From the NCBI RefSeq assembly GCF_900111025.1, contig NZ_FOFN01000003.1:124001-188000 (forward strand): a DNA stretch of 64,000 nt, written 5' to 3'. This DNA is from Hyunsoonleella jejuensis. GTDB taxonomy: Bacteria; Bacteroidota; Bacteroidia; Flavobacteriales; Flavobacteriaceae. The position numbers and the translations under genes were made by a program. The notes under the pieces are model-generated. The model ran no database searches. It saw only the letters and a program-made list of their open reading frames with translations, and was not told the origin of the DNA. Below, one piece after another: positions 53,570 through 63,636 of the stretch (the stretch's first letter is position 1; the number at the start of each line of letters is the position of its first letter).

Positions 53570-53579
53570 AGTACAGGAT
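53570..53579 (+). promoter_or_regulatory. AGTACAGGAT motif, copy 3 (upstream of the first SusC gene)
   Basis: The copy lies in CAGTATAGTACAGGATAC (53564-53581), with outer GTAT and ATAC bases that are inverted repeats. It is 96 bases before the susC-like start. Confidence 0.5.
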
Positions 53580-53618
53580 ACTCTAGTTGCTTCTAATTTG
53601 TAAAATTGTTATCATCTT

Positions 53619-53630
53619 AATGGTACCATT
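53619..53630 (+). promoter_or_regulatory. Palindrome AATGGTACCATT upstream of susC-like gene 1
   Basis: This perfect 12-bp palindrome lies 45 bases before the start codon. Its right half recurs, with one change, at 53647-53655. It is a candidate regulator site; the cognate protein is unknown. Confidence 0.45.
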
Positions 53631-53675
53631 ATTTCTCAAACAATTGTACCGTTATGACCACTAAAACTAAATTAT

Positions 53676-56600
53676 ATGTTTAAACTAAAACTCAAAATGA
53701 AACACAAATTAAAGAAAAGATGTTTTGTTTCTGGATTAACCTTAATCTTAATGTTAATGTTTTCCAGTTTCACGCCAACTAGTTTATGGGCTCAAGAAAG
53801 AATTTCGGGTACTGTTACTGATGCTAGTGGCATACCGTTACCTGGCGTAAGTGTGTTGCAAAAAGGAACGCAACGCGGAGCATCTACAGATTTTGACGGT
53901 AACTATTCTCTTGAATTAACTACTGGCGAAAAAACTTTAGTATTTTCTTATCTAGGTTTTAAAACTGTAGAAATTCCAATAAATGGAAGAACTACTATTA
54001 ATGTAGGTCTAGAGGAGGACGTAGCAAGTCTTGATGAAGTAGTCGTAATAGGTTATGGAACTCAGAAAAAAGAAAGTGTAGTAGGTGCAATTACTCAAAT
54101 TAAAGGAGAGAGCTTACAAGAACTAAATGCTGGTATTACCAATGTAGAGGAGGCTTTACAAGGTAATTTACCAGGTGTTACTGCCATACAAGGTAGTGGT
54201 GTACCGGGTAGAAACGATATGCAAATTTTTATTCGTGGTCAATCTTCATGGAATGGAACCGGGCAACCATTAGTCCTTGTAGATGGTGTGCCAAGACCTA
54301 TTGATAATATCGATTTTAATGATATTGAAAATCTTTCTGTACTTAAAGATGCCTCTGCTACTGCAGTTTTTGGTGTGCAAGGTGCAAATGGTGTAATTTT
54401 AATTACCACTAAAAGAGGGCAAAAAGGTAAGGCGCAATTGTCATTACAGGCGAATACAACGCTTAAGTTTGTTTCTAAGTTGCCTGAAAAACTAGATGCG
54501 TATGATGCAATCCTAGAAGCAAATTCCTCCATAATGAGGGAGCTTGCTCAGAATGAAGATTCTTGGAATTTTATTCGTCCAATTGAAATTGCTAATAGAT
54601 TCCGTAATCCAGCGGATGAGCAGGAGAGTTTAATATATCCTAATATAAACTGGCGAGATGCGCTTTTAAAGGATATGGCGCAGGACTACCGTGTTAATTT
54701 ATCTGTTCGTGGAGGAACAAATAAAGCTAAGTATTTTGGTAGTTTAGCGTACCAAAAAGTTTCTGATATTTTTGACGGAGCTAGTTATGATAATGGTAAA
54801 GGGTATGAAAGTGAGTTTAGCTACGATAGATTTAATTTCCGTAGTAATATAGATTTTGATATCACAAGTACTACAGAATTTTCTGTAAACCTTGGGGGGT
54901 TCTTAGGTATTCAACAGACGCCTGGTAACTTAAACCTGGTTACAAATGCTATTTATGAGCTTGCGCCTAATGCTTATAACCCTGTTTTTCCTGATGGTTT
55001 CTATGGTAGAGATAATAACGATGTCTTTGCAAATACAAACCCTATTGTAACCTTAACAAACACAGGTTACCAGACTACCAATACTTTTAATATAAATACT
55101 GACTTTATTTTAAAACAAAAATTAGACTTTATTACGAGCGGTTTATCATTTCAAGGGCGTTTTTCTTTAGATAATAGATCTGAAAGTGTACAAAATTTGA
55201 ATGACCCAGGAGGTGATGGTCAAGAAAATGTTAGATATCGTGTGTATAACGAATTTTTCGAAGAGAGAATAGAGTCTCCAAACGGAGTTAATGATTTTGG
55301 TTTTGTGCCATTTCCATGGACACTTGATGCGGCAGAAATTCGGAATAACTCAATTCGTAATAATCTATTGTATGATTTTTCATTTAATTACAGTAATACC
55401 TTTGCTGAAAAGCATTCGGTTACAGGATTGCTATTATTTAGACGTCAAAATCGCAGTCAGCCTAATAACTTTCCTGTACTTCGTGAAGACTGGGTAGGAA
55501 GGGTTACTTACGACTATGATAAAAGATATTTCTTAGACATAAGTGGTGCTTACAACGGGTCGGAGAAATATGGTCCTGGATTCCGTTTCGATCTTTTTCC
55601 TGCTTTAGCAGCGGGTTGGACGGTGTCTAACGAGGCATTCATGAGTGAGGTTGATTGGGTAAATCTTCTTAAATTTAGAGGCTCTTATGGTTTAATTGGT
55701 GATGATAGCGGAGGAAATAGATTTGAGTATCAGGCAACTTGGAATATTGGAGGTGGTGCATTTATCAATCCCAATGCTTCTAACCAACGTGAGAATTATG
55801 TGTTTTACAGTGAGGCTAACGTAGGTAATAGTGCTTTGCAATGGGAAACAGCTGTAAAGTATAATATTGGTGCAGAAATAGGATTGTTTAACAATGCAAT
55901 TACTGCAGAGTTAGACTACTTTGGAGAAGATCGTAGCAATATTCTAATACCAAGTACTCAAAGAGCGGTTCCAGATTGGTTTGGTGCTAGCCCTCCAGCC
56001 TTTAATAGAGGAGAAGTAGAGGTGCGAGGATTTGAAATCGTACTTGGTGCTAATCATACCTTCGGAAACGGATTAAATATTTTTGGTAACTTTAATTTCA
56101 CCCAAGCTAAAGATTTGGTAATTGATAGAGAAGATCCAGAATTACGTCCGTTTTACCAAAAAGCAGCGGGGTATACTATTGGACAACCAAGATCTGCTAT
56201 TCCAGCTAATATACTTGGGAGTATAGATGATTTGTACAGCTCAACACCAAGGGTTAACGGACAAGGGAATATACGTACTGGATATTATAATTTACTTGAT
56301 TACGATGGAGATGGTGTTTATAATGGTGCTTTTGATAATGTGCCATTTGGTTTCCCAGTGCGTCCACAAAGAAACTGGGCTGCTACAGTTGGAGCTAAAT
56401 ACAAAGGATGGAAGTTATCTGTACAGTTCTATGGTACACAAAATGCAAATAGAGATTATACCAGTAGAACCTTTAATAATCAAATAGATACGTTTTTTAC
56501 ACACGAGTTAGGATATTGGACAAAAGATAACCCAACAGGTGTAAGAACACAACCACTGTTTAATTTCACACAAGGTGCTAGTGATCCAAGACGTAACTTT

Positions 56601-56840
56601 TGGGATGGTTCGCTAACAAGATTAAGGAGTATAGCCTTAAATTATAGTGTACCGAAAAAAACATGCGAGCAATTAGGAGTTAAAGCATTGAGTATTTTTG
56701 CTAATGGTAATAATTTGTTCTTATGGACAGATTTACCAGATGATAGGGAATTTAATAGTAGTCAAACTTCCGATTCTAGTTTTAGAGGAGATTATCCTAC
56801 TTTGGCAAGATTTAATTTCGGTTTTAATTTGGATTTTTAA
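53676..56840 (+). CDS. SusC/RagA-family TonB-linked outer-membrane transporter 1
   Basis: This 1054-residue protein (an alternative ATG lies 7 codons downstream at 53697) has a signal peptide ending LWAQ. A CarboxypepD_reg-like domain follows (ISGTVTDASGIPLPGVSVLQ, residues about 43-125). The canonical SusC link DEVVVIGYGTQKKESVVGAI comes next, then the plug domain (NLSVLKDASATAVFGVQGANGVILITT) and a 22-strand-type barrel ending in Phe. It forms the outer-membrane importer of oligosaccharides with the SusD-like lid protein encoded 11 bases downstream. Its likely substrate is inferred from the locus, not from this sequence. Confidence 0.96.
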   Translation: MFKLKLKMKHKLKKRCFVSGLTLILMLMFSSFTPTSLWAQERISGTVTDASGIPLPGVSVLQKGTQRGASTDFDGNYSLELTTGEKTLVFSYLGFKTVEIPINGRTTINVGLEEDVASLDEVVVIGYGTQKKESVVGAITQIKGESLQELNAGITNVEEALQGNLPGVTAIQGSGVPGRNDMQIFIRGQSSWNGTGQPLVLVDGVPRPIDNIDFNDIENLSVLKDASATAVFGVQGANGVILITTKRGQKGKAQLSLQANTTLKFVSKLPEKLDAYDAILEANSSIMRELAQNEDSWNFIRPIEIANRFRNPADEQESLIYPNINWRDALLKDMAQDYRVNLSVRGGTNKAKYFGSLAYQKVSDIFDGASYDNGKGYESEFSYDRFNFRSNIDFDITSTTEFSVNLGGFLGIQQTPGNLNLVTNAIYELAPNAYNPVFPDGFYGRDNNDVFANTNPIVTLTNTGYQTTNTFNINTDFILKQKLDFITSGLSFQGRFSLDNRSESVQNLNDPGGDGQENVRYRVYNEFFEERIESPNGVNDFGFVPFPWTLDAAEIRNNSIRNNLLYDFSFNYSNTFAEKHSVTGLLLFRRQNRSQPNNFPVLREDWVGRVTYDYDKRYFLDISGAYNGSEKYGPGFRFDLFPALAAGWTVSNEAFMSEVDWVNLLKFRGSYGLIGDDSGGNRFEYQATWNIGGGAFINPNASNQRENYVFYSEANVGNSALQWETAVKYNIGAEIGLFNNAITAELDYFGEDRSNILIPSTQRAVPDWFGASPPAFNRGEVEVRGFEIVLGANHTFGNGLNIFGNFNFTQAKDLVIDREDPELRPFYQKAAGYTIGQPRSAIPANILGSIDDLYSSTPRVNGQGNIRTGYYNLLDYDGDGVYNGAFDNVPFGFPVRPQRNWAATVGAKYKGWKLSVQFYGTQNANRDYTSRTFNNQIDTFFTHELGYWTKDNPTGVRTQPLFNFTQGASDPRRNFWDGSLTRLRSIALNYSVPKKTCEQLGVKALSIFANGNNLFLWTDLPDDREFNSSQTSDSSFRGDYPTLARFNFGFNLDF

Positions 56841-56851
56841 AAAAAAGAATT

Positions 56852-58753
56852 ATGAAAAATTTTAAAGTAAAAATAGTTTTATTTCTAGGGCTGCTGCTTG
56901 CATTTGCCTGCGAAGATTATTTAGACATTGCTCCAGAGGCTGAAATTGAAGCAGCCGATGTATTTGGAACCTTTGAAACATCACAAGGTTTTGTAGAAGA
57001 AATGTATAATTTGGTGGTTGACTACGGAACAAATGGTTGGTCTTTCCAAGATTACATTTATGGAGATGACGGTTACAATACCCAAGGTTTTAAATTTAGT
57101 ACTCAACTAGATAGAGGTGAATTAAATCGTTGGATCGGTAATAGCTTAAGTTATTTACATCAAAATAATAGGTTTCAAACGGGTTCTAATAATGGAACAC
57201 TAGGGAGCACCAATGAAGAACAAGGTAGAGGTAGACCAAAGGTGTGGAATGCCAGCATGCGCGGTATTCGTAAAGCTAATGTTGTGATTGCCAACGAAGA
57301 TTTAATGGTTGGTTTAACTCAGGATGAAAAAGATGTTATCCTTGGTCAAGCTTACTTTTTCAGAGCATTTTTCCATAACGAAGTGATGAAGTTTTGGGGG
57401 CGTTTTCCTCATATTCAAGAAGTATTTACAGGAGTAATTGATATTCCACGCCCAGAAACGTATAAGGAGGTGGCATTGTCAATTAACGAAGACTATAAAA
57501 AAGCTATTGAATTACTACCTGTAGATTGGGACGATGAACCTTATGGGCAGAGAACTCGTGGAAACAATGCGGGTAGGTTAACAAAAGGGGCCGCTTACGG
57601 GTTTCAAGGGAAAAACTTACTTTTTGCAGCAAGTCCACTAATGTTTTTCAACAACCAGCCAGGAATTAATACGTACACTTACGATACGGAATTAGCCGCT
57701 ATGGCTGTTGATGCTTTTGCCGAAGTACTTAAACTAGAACAAGCGGGTGAATATTCCTTAGCAACAAACATGGAGGATTACAAGAAAGTATTATGGGAAA
57801 CACCTACTAATACTTGGCCAGGTTTAGTTCCAGAGGCTAGAGAGTTAATTTTTGCCGGTTCTGCCGGATCGCACGTTGGTTCTACGCTTAGCTTTATGGC
57901 TACGGGAATGCCAAGACCTATTGCTGCTACCGGTACACAATGTACTAGTGCCACTCATAACTACATACATCAAAATTTTGGAATGGCCAATGGATTATCT
58001 ATTGAGGATGACCTAAGTGGAGTATACGGTACACCAACTTACAATCCTAATAGACCATTTGATAATCGTGATCCTCGTTTTTACGCATGGGTTTTTAAAG
58101 ATCGTGACACACTTTCAACAAGAGGAGGTGTACCTGCTGTAAATAGAACGATGAAGTTGTATTCAACCGATGAAAACGGAAATTCTGGTGCACATCGCGA
58201 CAGGAATAATTATTCTTGGTCTGGGTATATGTTTAAGAAATTTTATCCAGAAATCGATGGGCAATACCATTCCCAAAGAGGGAACAATATTCTTAGAAGA
58301 TTTACAGGTATACGCATGCATATGAGGTTAACCGATGTGTACCTAATGTATGCAGAAGCACTTCATGTATCTAGAGGCGCAACCACAGCACCTAGTTCTT
58401 TTTCTCTTACTGCAGAACAGGCAATAAATATATTAAGAGCTAGAGCAGGAATTGCTAACGTAAATCCGGCTATTGTTGCCGACAGTAATAAATTCTTAGA
58501 TGAAATAAGACGTGAAAGAGCTGTGGAATTATCTTATGAAGGGCACAGATGGGTAGATATACGCCGTTGGGGAGTTGCCCATGAAGATAAATATAGGATT
58601 AAGACAAAATTAAATTTTGATAAAGATTGGACATTCTTCGAGGAAGACGTATTGGTAGATAGAGTTTGTGAATATCCTAAACACTATTGGCTGCCATTTG
58701 AGGCGAATCAAACACAATTTTATGAAGGCTTCCCTCAAAATCCAGGATGGTAA
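56852..58753 (+). CDS. SusD/RagB-family nutrient-binding lipoprotein 1
   Basis: This 633-residue surface lipoprotein has Cys20 in LAFACEDYLD, the TPR-rich SusD fold (YFFRAFFHNEVMKFWGRFPHI, KAIELLPVDW, RLTKGAAYGFQGKNLLFAAS) and the C-terminal SusD block LDEIRRERAVELSYEGHRWVDIRRWG. It caps the preceding SusC and binds glycan. It is longer than the usual 500-570 residues because of loops near the middle, a feature seen in SusD proteins for branched glycans. Confidence 0.95.
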   Translation: MKNFKVKIVLFLGLLLAFACEDYLDIAPEAEIEAADVFGTFETSQGFVEEMYNLVVDYGTNGWSFQDYIYGDDGYNTQGFKFSTQLDRGELNRWIGNSLSYLHQNNRFQTGSNNGTLGSTNEEQGRGRPKVWNASMRGIRKANVVIANEDLMVGLTQDEKDVILGQAYFFRAFFHNEVMKFWGRFPHIQEVFTGVIDIPRPETYKEVALSINEDYKKAIELLPVDWDDEPYGQRTRGNNAGRLTKGAAYGFQGKNLLFAASPLMFFNNQPGINTYTYDTELAAMAVDAFAEVLKLEQAGEYSLATNMEDYKKVLWETPTNTWPGLVPEARELIFAGSAGSHVGSTLSFMATGMPRPIAATGTQCTSATHNYIHQNFGMANGLSIEDDLSGVYGTPTYNPNRPFDNRDPRFYAWVFKDRDTLSTRGGVPAVNRTMKLYSTDENGNSGAHRDRNNYSWSGYMFKKFYPEIDGQYHSQRGNNILRRFTGIRMHMRLTDVYLMYAEALHVSRGATTAPSSFSLTAEQAINILRARAGIANVNPAIVADSNKFLDEIRRERAVELSYEGHRWVDIRRWGVAHEDKYRIKTKLNFDKDWTFFEEDVLVDRVCEYPKHYWLPFEANQTQFYEGFPQNPGW

Positions 58754-58802
58754 ACTTTAATAAATTTGTTTTAACTAATACTAAAATACTAAACAAAAAG
58801 AA

Positions 58803-61800
58803 ATGAAGATAAATAAATTATATAGGTTTTACGGCCTCGTATGCTTAACCATGTTATGCTTTTGCACTATGGTGACAGCTCAATCTGCAGGAACAGAGGT
58901 GTCAGCAACCGTGGTTGATGAGCAAGGGAATCCTTTAAGTGGGGTGAATATTTACGGTCCTGAAGGTGCTCGGGCATCTACCGACTCCAATGGGATATTT
59001 AAAATTACCTTGCCTAGTAGCGAAGCTGCAGTTATAGAGAAGAAGGGTTACGAATCGCAACTTGTTAGTTTAACGACGCTTTCAGGTGATATTACACTTG
59101 TAAAGTCAGACTTTCTAGCGTCAGAAGATGACGAAATAAACATGGGAGTCGCAACTAGAGACAGACGTGAGATAGTAGGTTCTGTATCGTCAGTAAACAC
59201 TAAAGATCGGTTAACGTACGATAACACACAGTTTGTAAGAGATTATATTAATGGTTTAACCGTAGGGGTAAGAGGCTCATCTAATATTAGAGGTATAGGA
59301 AATGCATTGTTTGTTATCGACGGTGTTTTTGGTCGTGACCCCAATGTTTTAAACATGGAAGAGGTCGAGCAAATTACCGTACTAAAGGATGCTAATGCAG
59401 TGGCCTTATATGGTAGCCAAGGGCAAAATGGTGTAATAATTATTAACACAAAACGTGGTAAAAGAAATAAAAAGGAGGTAAACGTGAATGTACGTTCTGG
59501 TATAAGAACACCTTTAGCATTACCTAATTACTTAGACGCTGCCACTTTTATGGAACTCCGTAATGAAGCATTTGTCAACGATGGATTGGACTTGAATATA
59601 GTTGGTTTTTCTCAAGAACAAATACAAAACACAAGAAGTGGATTAAACCCTATTGAATTTCCTGATGTTAACTTGTATGATTTTGTACAACCCTTTGTAA
59701 ATACTCACAATGTAATTTCTGAGTTTTCAGGTGGTAATGATAAATCGCAATATTACGTTAATGTAGGATGGCTTTACAACGAAGATTGGGTTAATATTAA
59801 CGAGGATATCAACGCAGGAACCAATCGATTTAATGTAAGAGGTAATATAGACTTTAGAGTTAACGATTGGATTACTAGTAGCATTGATGGTGTAGCAATT
59901 ATTAATACCGCTAAAAGTTCTAGAGCAAACCTATTAAATGCGGCTACTACATTTATACCTTTTGATTATGCACCTTTACTTCCAGTAAGTGCTCTTGAAA
60001 ATGACCCTGCATTGGAAACGTTGTTAGCAGGTGCAACTATTTTTGATGGTAATTTATTAGGTACGTCACTACAACTTGGAGGAAATACACCCGCACCTGT
60101 AGCACAAGCGATTGCTGGTGGTTATCAAAATAGAGTGTTTCGTGTAACCCAGTTTAATAACGCAATAAATTTTGATCTTTCTCGAATAACTGAAGGCTTA
60201 TCGGCAAAGACGTATTTAAGTTTCGACTTTTTCGATACTTATACCACATCTATATCAAATGAGTTTAGAGCTTATACCCTTGTGGACCCAGATACAAATA
60301 ATGGAATTCGTTTAAGAGATTTTGGACAAGATAGAAGAGATTTGTCTGAGAATACTGTTTCTAATGGGTTTGTATCACGAATAGGTATGTATGCATTGGT
60401 AAATTATGAAAAAGCCTTGGCTAAAAATCACTCAATAAATACAACAGTTTTAGGGTATTATAATTCCCAGAAGAGAGCTGGTGCTCTTCAAACGGATAGA
60501 GATTCTCATTTAGGATTTCAAATGACGTACGATTTCAAGAAAAAATTATTTGTTGATTTTTCTGGAGCTTACGCGCACTCACTTAAGTTACCAGAAGGTA
60601 ATAGAGGTGGTTTTTCACCAACAGTTGGGTTGGGCTACATTATAAGCGAAGAGCCGTTTTTAAAAGATAACGATTTTGTAAACTATTTGAAATTAAAGGC
60701 TTCTGGTGGAATTATAAAGTCCGATAGAGGAATTGATGGCTACTATTTATATGACGAAAACTATTCAAGTGGGTCAAATTTTTCTTGGGCAGATGGCGTA
60801 TTCGCTAACAGCAGACAAAACATTTCGCAAGGTGCTAATCCTGACTTAGGTTTTGAAGAGCGTATAGATTTAAATATAGGTTTTGAAAGTTATTTAATGA
60901 ACTCACTTTGGTTAGAAGCTAATTACTTTAGAACAGAACTAGATAAACAATTGGTTTTCTTAGCAGATCAATATCCTTCATACTATAATGCGTTTAGACC
61001 ATTAAATAATTTTAATGGCAATTTGTATACTGGTTTTGAACTAGGACTTAATTTCAACAAAACCTTTAACGACTTTTCGATTGGTATTGGTGCGAACGTA
61101 TTATATAGCCAAACAGAGGCCTCAAAACGTTCAGAAACTAACGAGTTTGCATATCAAAACAGACAAGGCCTTGAATTATCATCAATATTTGGATTTGAAG
61201 ATTTAGGCTTTTATTCTGAATCAGACTTTACCGTTGATACAGACGGAAACTTTATACTGAACAGTGGCTTACCACAGCCAAATCTTGGAACGAATGTAAA
61301 ACCAGGAGATATTAGATATGCCGATCAAAATGGTGATAGTGTTGTAGATTTAGATGATCAAGTGGCGCTTGGGCAATCATCAAGTCCATGGACTTACGGG
61401 ATTAACCTAAATTTAAATTACAAAAGATTTAATTTATTTGTATTAGGTACTGGACAAACTGGTGCTTTGGGTAATAAGTTAACTGGTTTTAGCAATTACT
61501 ATAGCCCAAATGGGACGGATAAATACTCCGAAGTGGTATTGGGACGTTGGACGCCACAAACCGCTAACACGGCAACTTTTCCAAGATTAACATCAGGAGA
61601 TAACCAAAATAACTTTAGAACATCGTCGTTCTGGTTGTATGATAACAGTTTCTTTGAAATTAGTCGTGCACAGTTAACTTATGAGTTTACTGATGCTTTA
61701 TGTGATAAAATTGGAGTTGAAGATTTTAGTTTGAATTTTCAAGGTACCAACCTTTTAGAGGTAGCTGAAAATAAAGATATTCGTCAGTTAAGCATCGGTG

Positions 61801-61850
61801 GTAATCCACAATCTAGAACATATACGCTTGGTATAAGAATGTCGTTTTAA
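58803..61850 (+). CDS. SusC/RagA-family TonB-linked outer-membrane transporter 2
   Basis: This 1015-residue protein has a signal peptide ending VTAQ and a CarboxypepD_reg domain (SATVVDEQGNPLSGVNIYGP, residues about 33-110). The plug region (EEVEQITVLKDANAVALYGSQG, QNGVIIINTKRG) precedes a barrel ending RMSF. The usual VVIGYGTQ link is replaced by NMGVATRDRREIVGSV, and the N-terminal part of the plug is short (YINGLTVGVRGSSNIRGIGN). With the SusD-like protein that follows 24 bases later it forms a second importer, divergent from the first. Confidence 0.95.
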   Translation: MKINKLYRFYGLVCLTMLCFCTMVTAQSAGTEVSATVVDEQGNPLSGVNIYGPEGARASTDSNGIFKITLPSSEAAVIEKKGYESQLVSLTTLSGDITLVKSDFLASEDDEINMGVATRDRREIVGSVSSVNTKDRLTYDNTQFVRDYINGLTVGVRGSSNIRGIGNALFVIDGVFGRDPNVLNMEEVEQITVLKDANAVALYGSQGQNGVIIINTKRGKRNKKEVNVNVRSGIRTPLALPNYLDAATFMELRNEAFVNDGLDLNIVGFSQEQIQNTRSGLNPIEFPDVNLYDFVQPFVNTHNVISEFSGGNDKSQYYVNVGWLYNEDWVNINEDINAGTNRFNVRGNIDFRVNDWITSSIDGVAIINTAKSSRANLLNAATTFIPFDYAPLLPVSALENDPALETLLAGATIFDGNLLGTSLQLGGNTPAPVAQAIAGGYQNRVFRVTQFNNAINFDLSRITEGLSAKTYLSFDFFDTYTTSISNEFRAYTLVDPDTNNGIRLRDFGQDRRDLSENTVSNGFVSRIGMYALVNYEKALAKNHSINTTVLGYYNSQKRAGALQTDRDSHLGFQMTYDFKKKLFVDFSGAYAHSLKLPEGNRGGFSPTVGLGYIISEEPFLKDNDFVNYLKLKASGGIIKSDRGIDGYYLYDENYSSGSNFSWADGVFANSRQNISQGANPDLGFEERIDLNIGFESYLMNSLWLEANYFRTELDKQLVFLADQYPSYYNAFRPLNNFNGNLYTGFELGLNFNKTFNDFSIGIGANVLYSQTEASKRSETNEFAYQNRQGLELSSIFGFEDLGFYSESDFTVDTDGNFILNSGLPQPNLGTNVKPGDIRYADQNGDSVVDLDDQVALGQSSSPWTYGINLNLNYKRFNLFVLGTGQTGALGNKLTGFSNYYSPNGTDKYSEVVLGRWTPQTANTATFPRLTSGDNQNNFRTSSFWLYDNSFFEISRAQLTYEFTDALCDKIGVEDFSLNFQGTNLLEVAENKDIRQLSIGGNPQSRTYTLGIRMSF

Positions 61851-61874
61851 TAAATTAAAAAATTAGATATATAA

Positions 61875-63599
61875 ATGAAAAAATTAATAAAATATATAGT
61901 TATTATGTCGGTCTTTACGGGCATAATTGGCTGTGAGGCTATCTTAGACCCTATTGATGAAAACAGGTTGGACTTTGAGTTTGTTAGTAATGATCCAGCA
62001 TCTGCAGAAGGTGTGTTATTAAATGGCTATTCGCGTTTGGTAAATCAGTTTTCATTTATTGAGGCTGCAACAGATGATGCTGTAAATAACCAATTAGATA
62101 ACAATTTTAAGCGTATGGCTCTTGGTGAGTTAAATGCGCAGTTTAATCCTGCATCACGTTGGAATAATTTTGAAAGTGTATTATGGGTAAACAAATTTTT
62201 AGAGATCATTGACGCTGCCGAAATTGTATGGTCTCCAAATGAAGAGCTGAACGAATTGTTTTATCAACGTATGGAGGGTGAGGCATTAGCGTTGAGAGGT
62301 TTACATCATTTTTACGCTTTACAGGCACATGCAGGTGTAGGTACTTCTGGAGAATTGTTGGGAGTACCATACATAACAGAGTTTATAGAATCTAATGGTA
62401 ATTTTAACACGCCTCGTTTATCATTCGAAGCTACGGTGCAAGCTATTATGGCGGATTTTGATGCGGCACTTGATTTATTGCCTATGGATTATGGATTAAG
62501 TGAAGCAGATATAGATCCAAGGTATGCTAACTTTGATTTTGATAATTACGACGTAGTTAACGGTTCTTTGTATAATTTGCGAATTTCCGGTAGAATAGTA
62601 AAAGCGTTAAAAGCACGCTTAGCACTTATGGCTGCTAGTCCATCGTTTTTAAACGACCAAGCCTATTATACAATGGCGGCTGAATTTTCAAGTGAAGTAT
62701 TAAATACTATAGGAGGAGTTGCTGGTTTATCATCTAATGGTGTAGATTATTATACTACTTACGACGTGAGTACTTCTGATGAAATGATCTGGAGAGGTTC
62801 TATACCAAATGGTACAAGTTCTGGTATTGAGAGACGTATGTTTCCACCCTCTGTAAATGGTAATGGGGAAATCAATCCTACACAAAATTTCGTAGATGTA
62901 TTTCCTATGGAAAACGGATTTCCTGCAACAGCAGCCAATGGTTACGACCCACAAAATCCTTATGCGAATAGAGATCCTAGATTAGAGAAGTTTGTAGTAC
63001 TTAATGGAAGCTCTTTTGGAGGAGGTAGTATTAATACTGGTGTCGGTGGAGGCATTGATAGATTAGATTCTATTCCTGAATTTTCCACAAAAACAGGATA
63101 TTATCTTAAAAAATTATTACACCCGGGCGTACGATTAAATGATGATGGATCTGCAGTTGGTCAGAGAACGTATAGTGTTTATTTTAGATATACAGAATTG
63201 TTTCTAATATTTGCAGAAGCTGCTAATGAAATTGGTGGCCCAGATCAACAAATTAATGGTTTGACACCTCGTCAGGTTATTGGAGCTATTAGAGAAAGAG
63301 CGGGGCTTACTCAGCCAGATAATTACCTAGCGTCAATTACATCAATGGAGGCTATGCGCGATCTTATTAGAAACGAACGTCGTATAGAATTGAGTTTTGA
63401 AGGACATCGTTTTTGGGATTTAAGAAGATGGGGACTATCCTTAAATGAAACAGCTGAGGGCGCTTTCTTTGATGGAACCGATTATACACTGGGTATACCC
63501 GTTGAAACAAGGAATTATCCAACATTTGCTACGTATATGCCAATTCCAAATGCAGAAACTTTAAGATTTACTGCACTTGAACAGAATATGGGCTGGTAA
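61875..63599 (+). CDS. SusD/RagB-family nutrient-binding lipoprotein 2
   Basis: This 574-residue lipoprotein has Cys20 in GIIGCEAIL. It shows the SusD blocks EALALRGLHHFYALQAHAG, FDAALDLLPMDYG and RIVKALKARLALMAASPSF, and the C-terminal MRDLIRNERRIELSFEGHRF with WDLRRWG. It pairs with SusC 2. Mutual similarity to SusD 1 is confined to the family blocks, so the two pairs probably recognise different parts or sizes of the glycan. Confidence 0.95.
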   Translation: MKKLIKYIVIMSVFTGIIGCEAILDPIDENRLDFEFVSNDPASAEGVLLNGYSRLVNQFSFIEAATDDAVNNQLDNNFKRMALGELNAQFNPASRWNNFESVLWVNKFLEIIDAAEIVWSPNEELNELFYQRMEGEALALRGLHHFYALQAHAGVGTSGELLGVPYITEFIESNGNFNTPRLSFEATVQAIMADFDAALDLLPMDYGLSEADIDPRYANFDFDNYDVVNGSLYNLRISGRIVKALKARLALMAASPSFLNDQAYYTMAAEFSSEVLNTIGGVAGLSSNGVDYYTTYDVSTSDEMIWRGSIPNGTSSGIERRMFPPSVNGNGEINPTQNFVDVFPMENGFPATAANGYDPQNPYANRDPRLEKFVVLNGSSFGGGSINTGVGGGIDRLDSIPEFSTKTGYYLKKLLHPGVRLNDDGSAVGQRTYSVYFRYTELFLIFAEAANEIGGPDQQINGLTPRQVIGAIRERAGLTQPDNYLASITSMEAMRDLIRNERRIELSFEGHRFWDLRRWGLSLNETAEGAFFDGTDYTLGIPVETRNYPTFATYMPIPNAETLRFTALEQNMGW

Positions 63600-63636
63600 G
63601 TAATTACATACTTTAAAAGAACTAAAAATATTAAAT

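Larger units (their letters stand above)
53399..53675 (+). other. Intergenic control region of the tandem SusC/SusD operon
   Basis: No gene is visible between the divergent regulator and the first susC-like gene. The region holds the third AGTACAGGAT copy (53570-53579), the 12-bp palindrome AATGGTACCATT (53619-53630) and a direct repeat of the half-site, TACCATTAT at 53624-53632 and TACCGTTAT at 53647-53655. I see no convincing -33/-7 pair. Confidence 0.5.

Noticed and set aside
22700-53675. Integrases, transposases or CRISPR arrays that would mark the carbohydrate locus as a mobile island
   Set aside because: No such gene, terminal inverted repeat or regularly spaced repeat was seen anywhere in the window.
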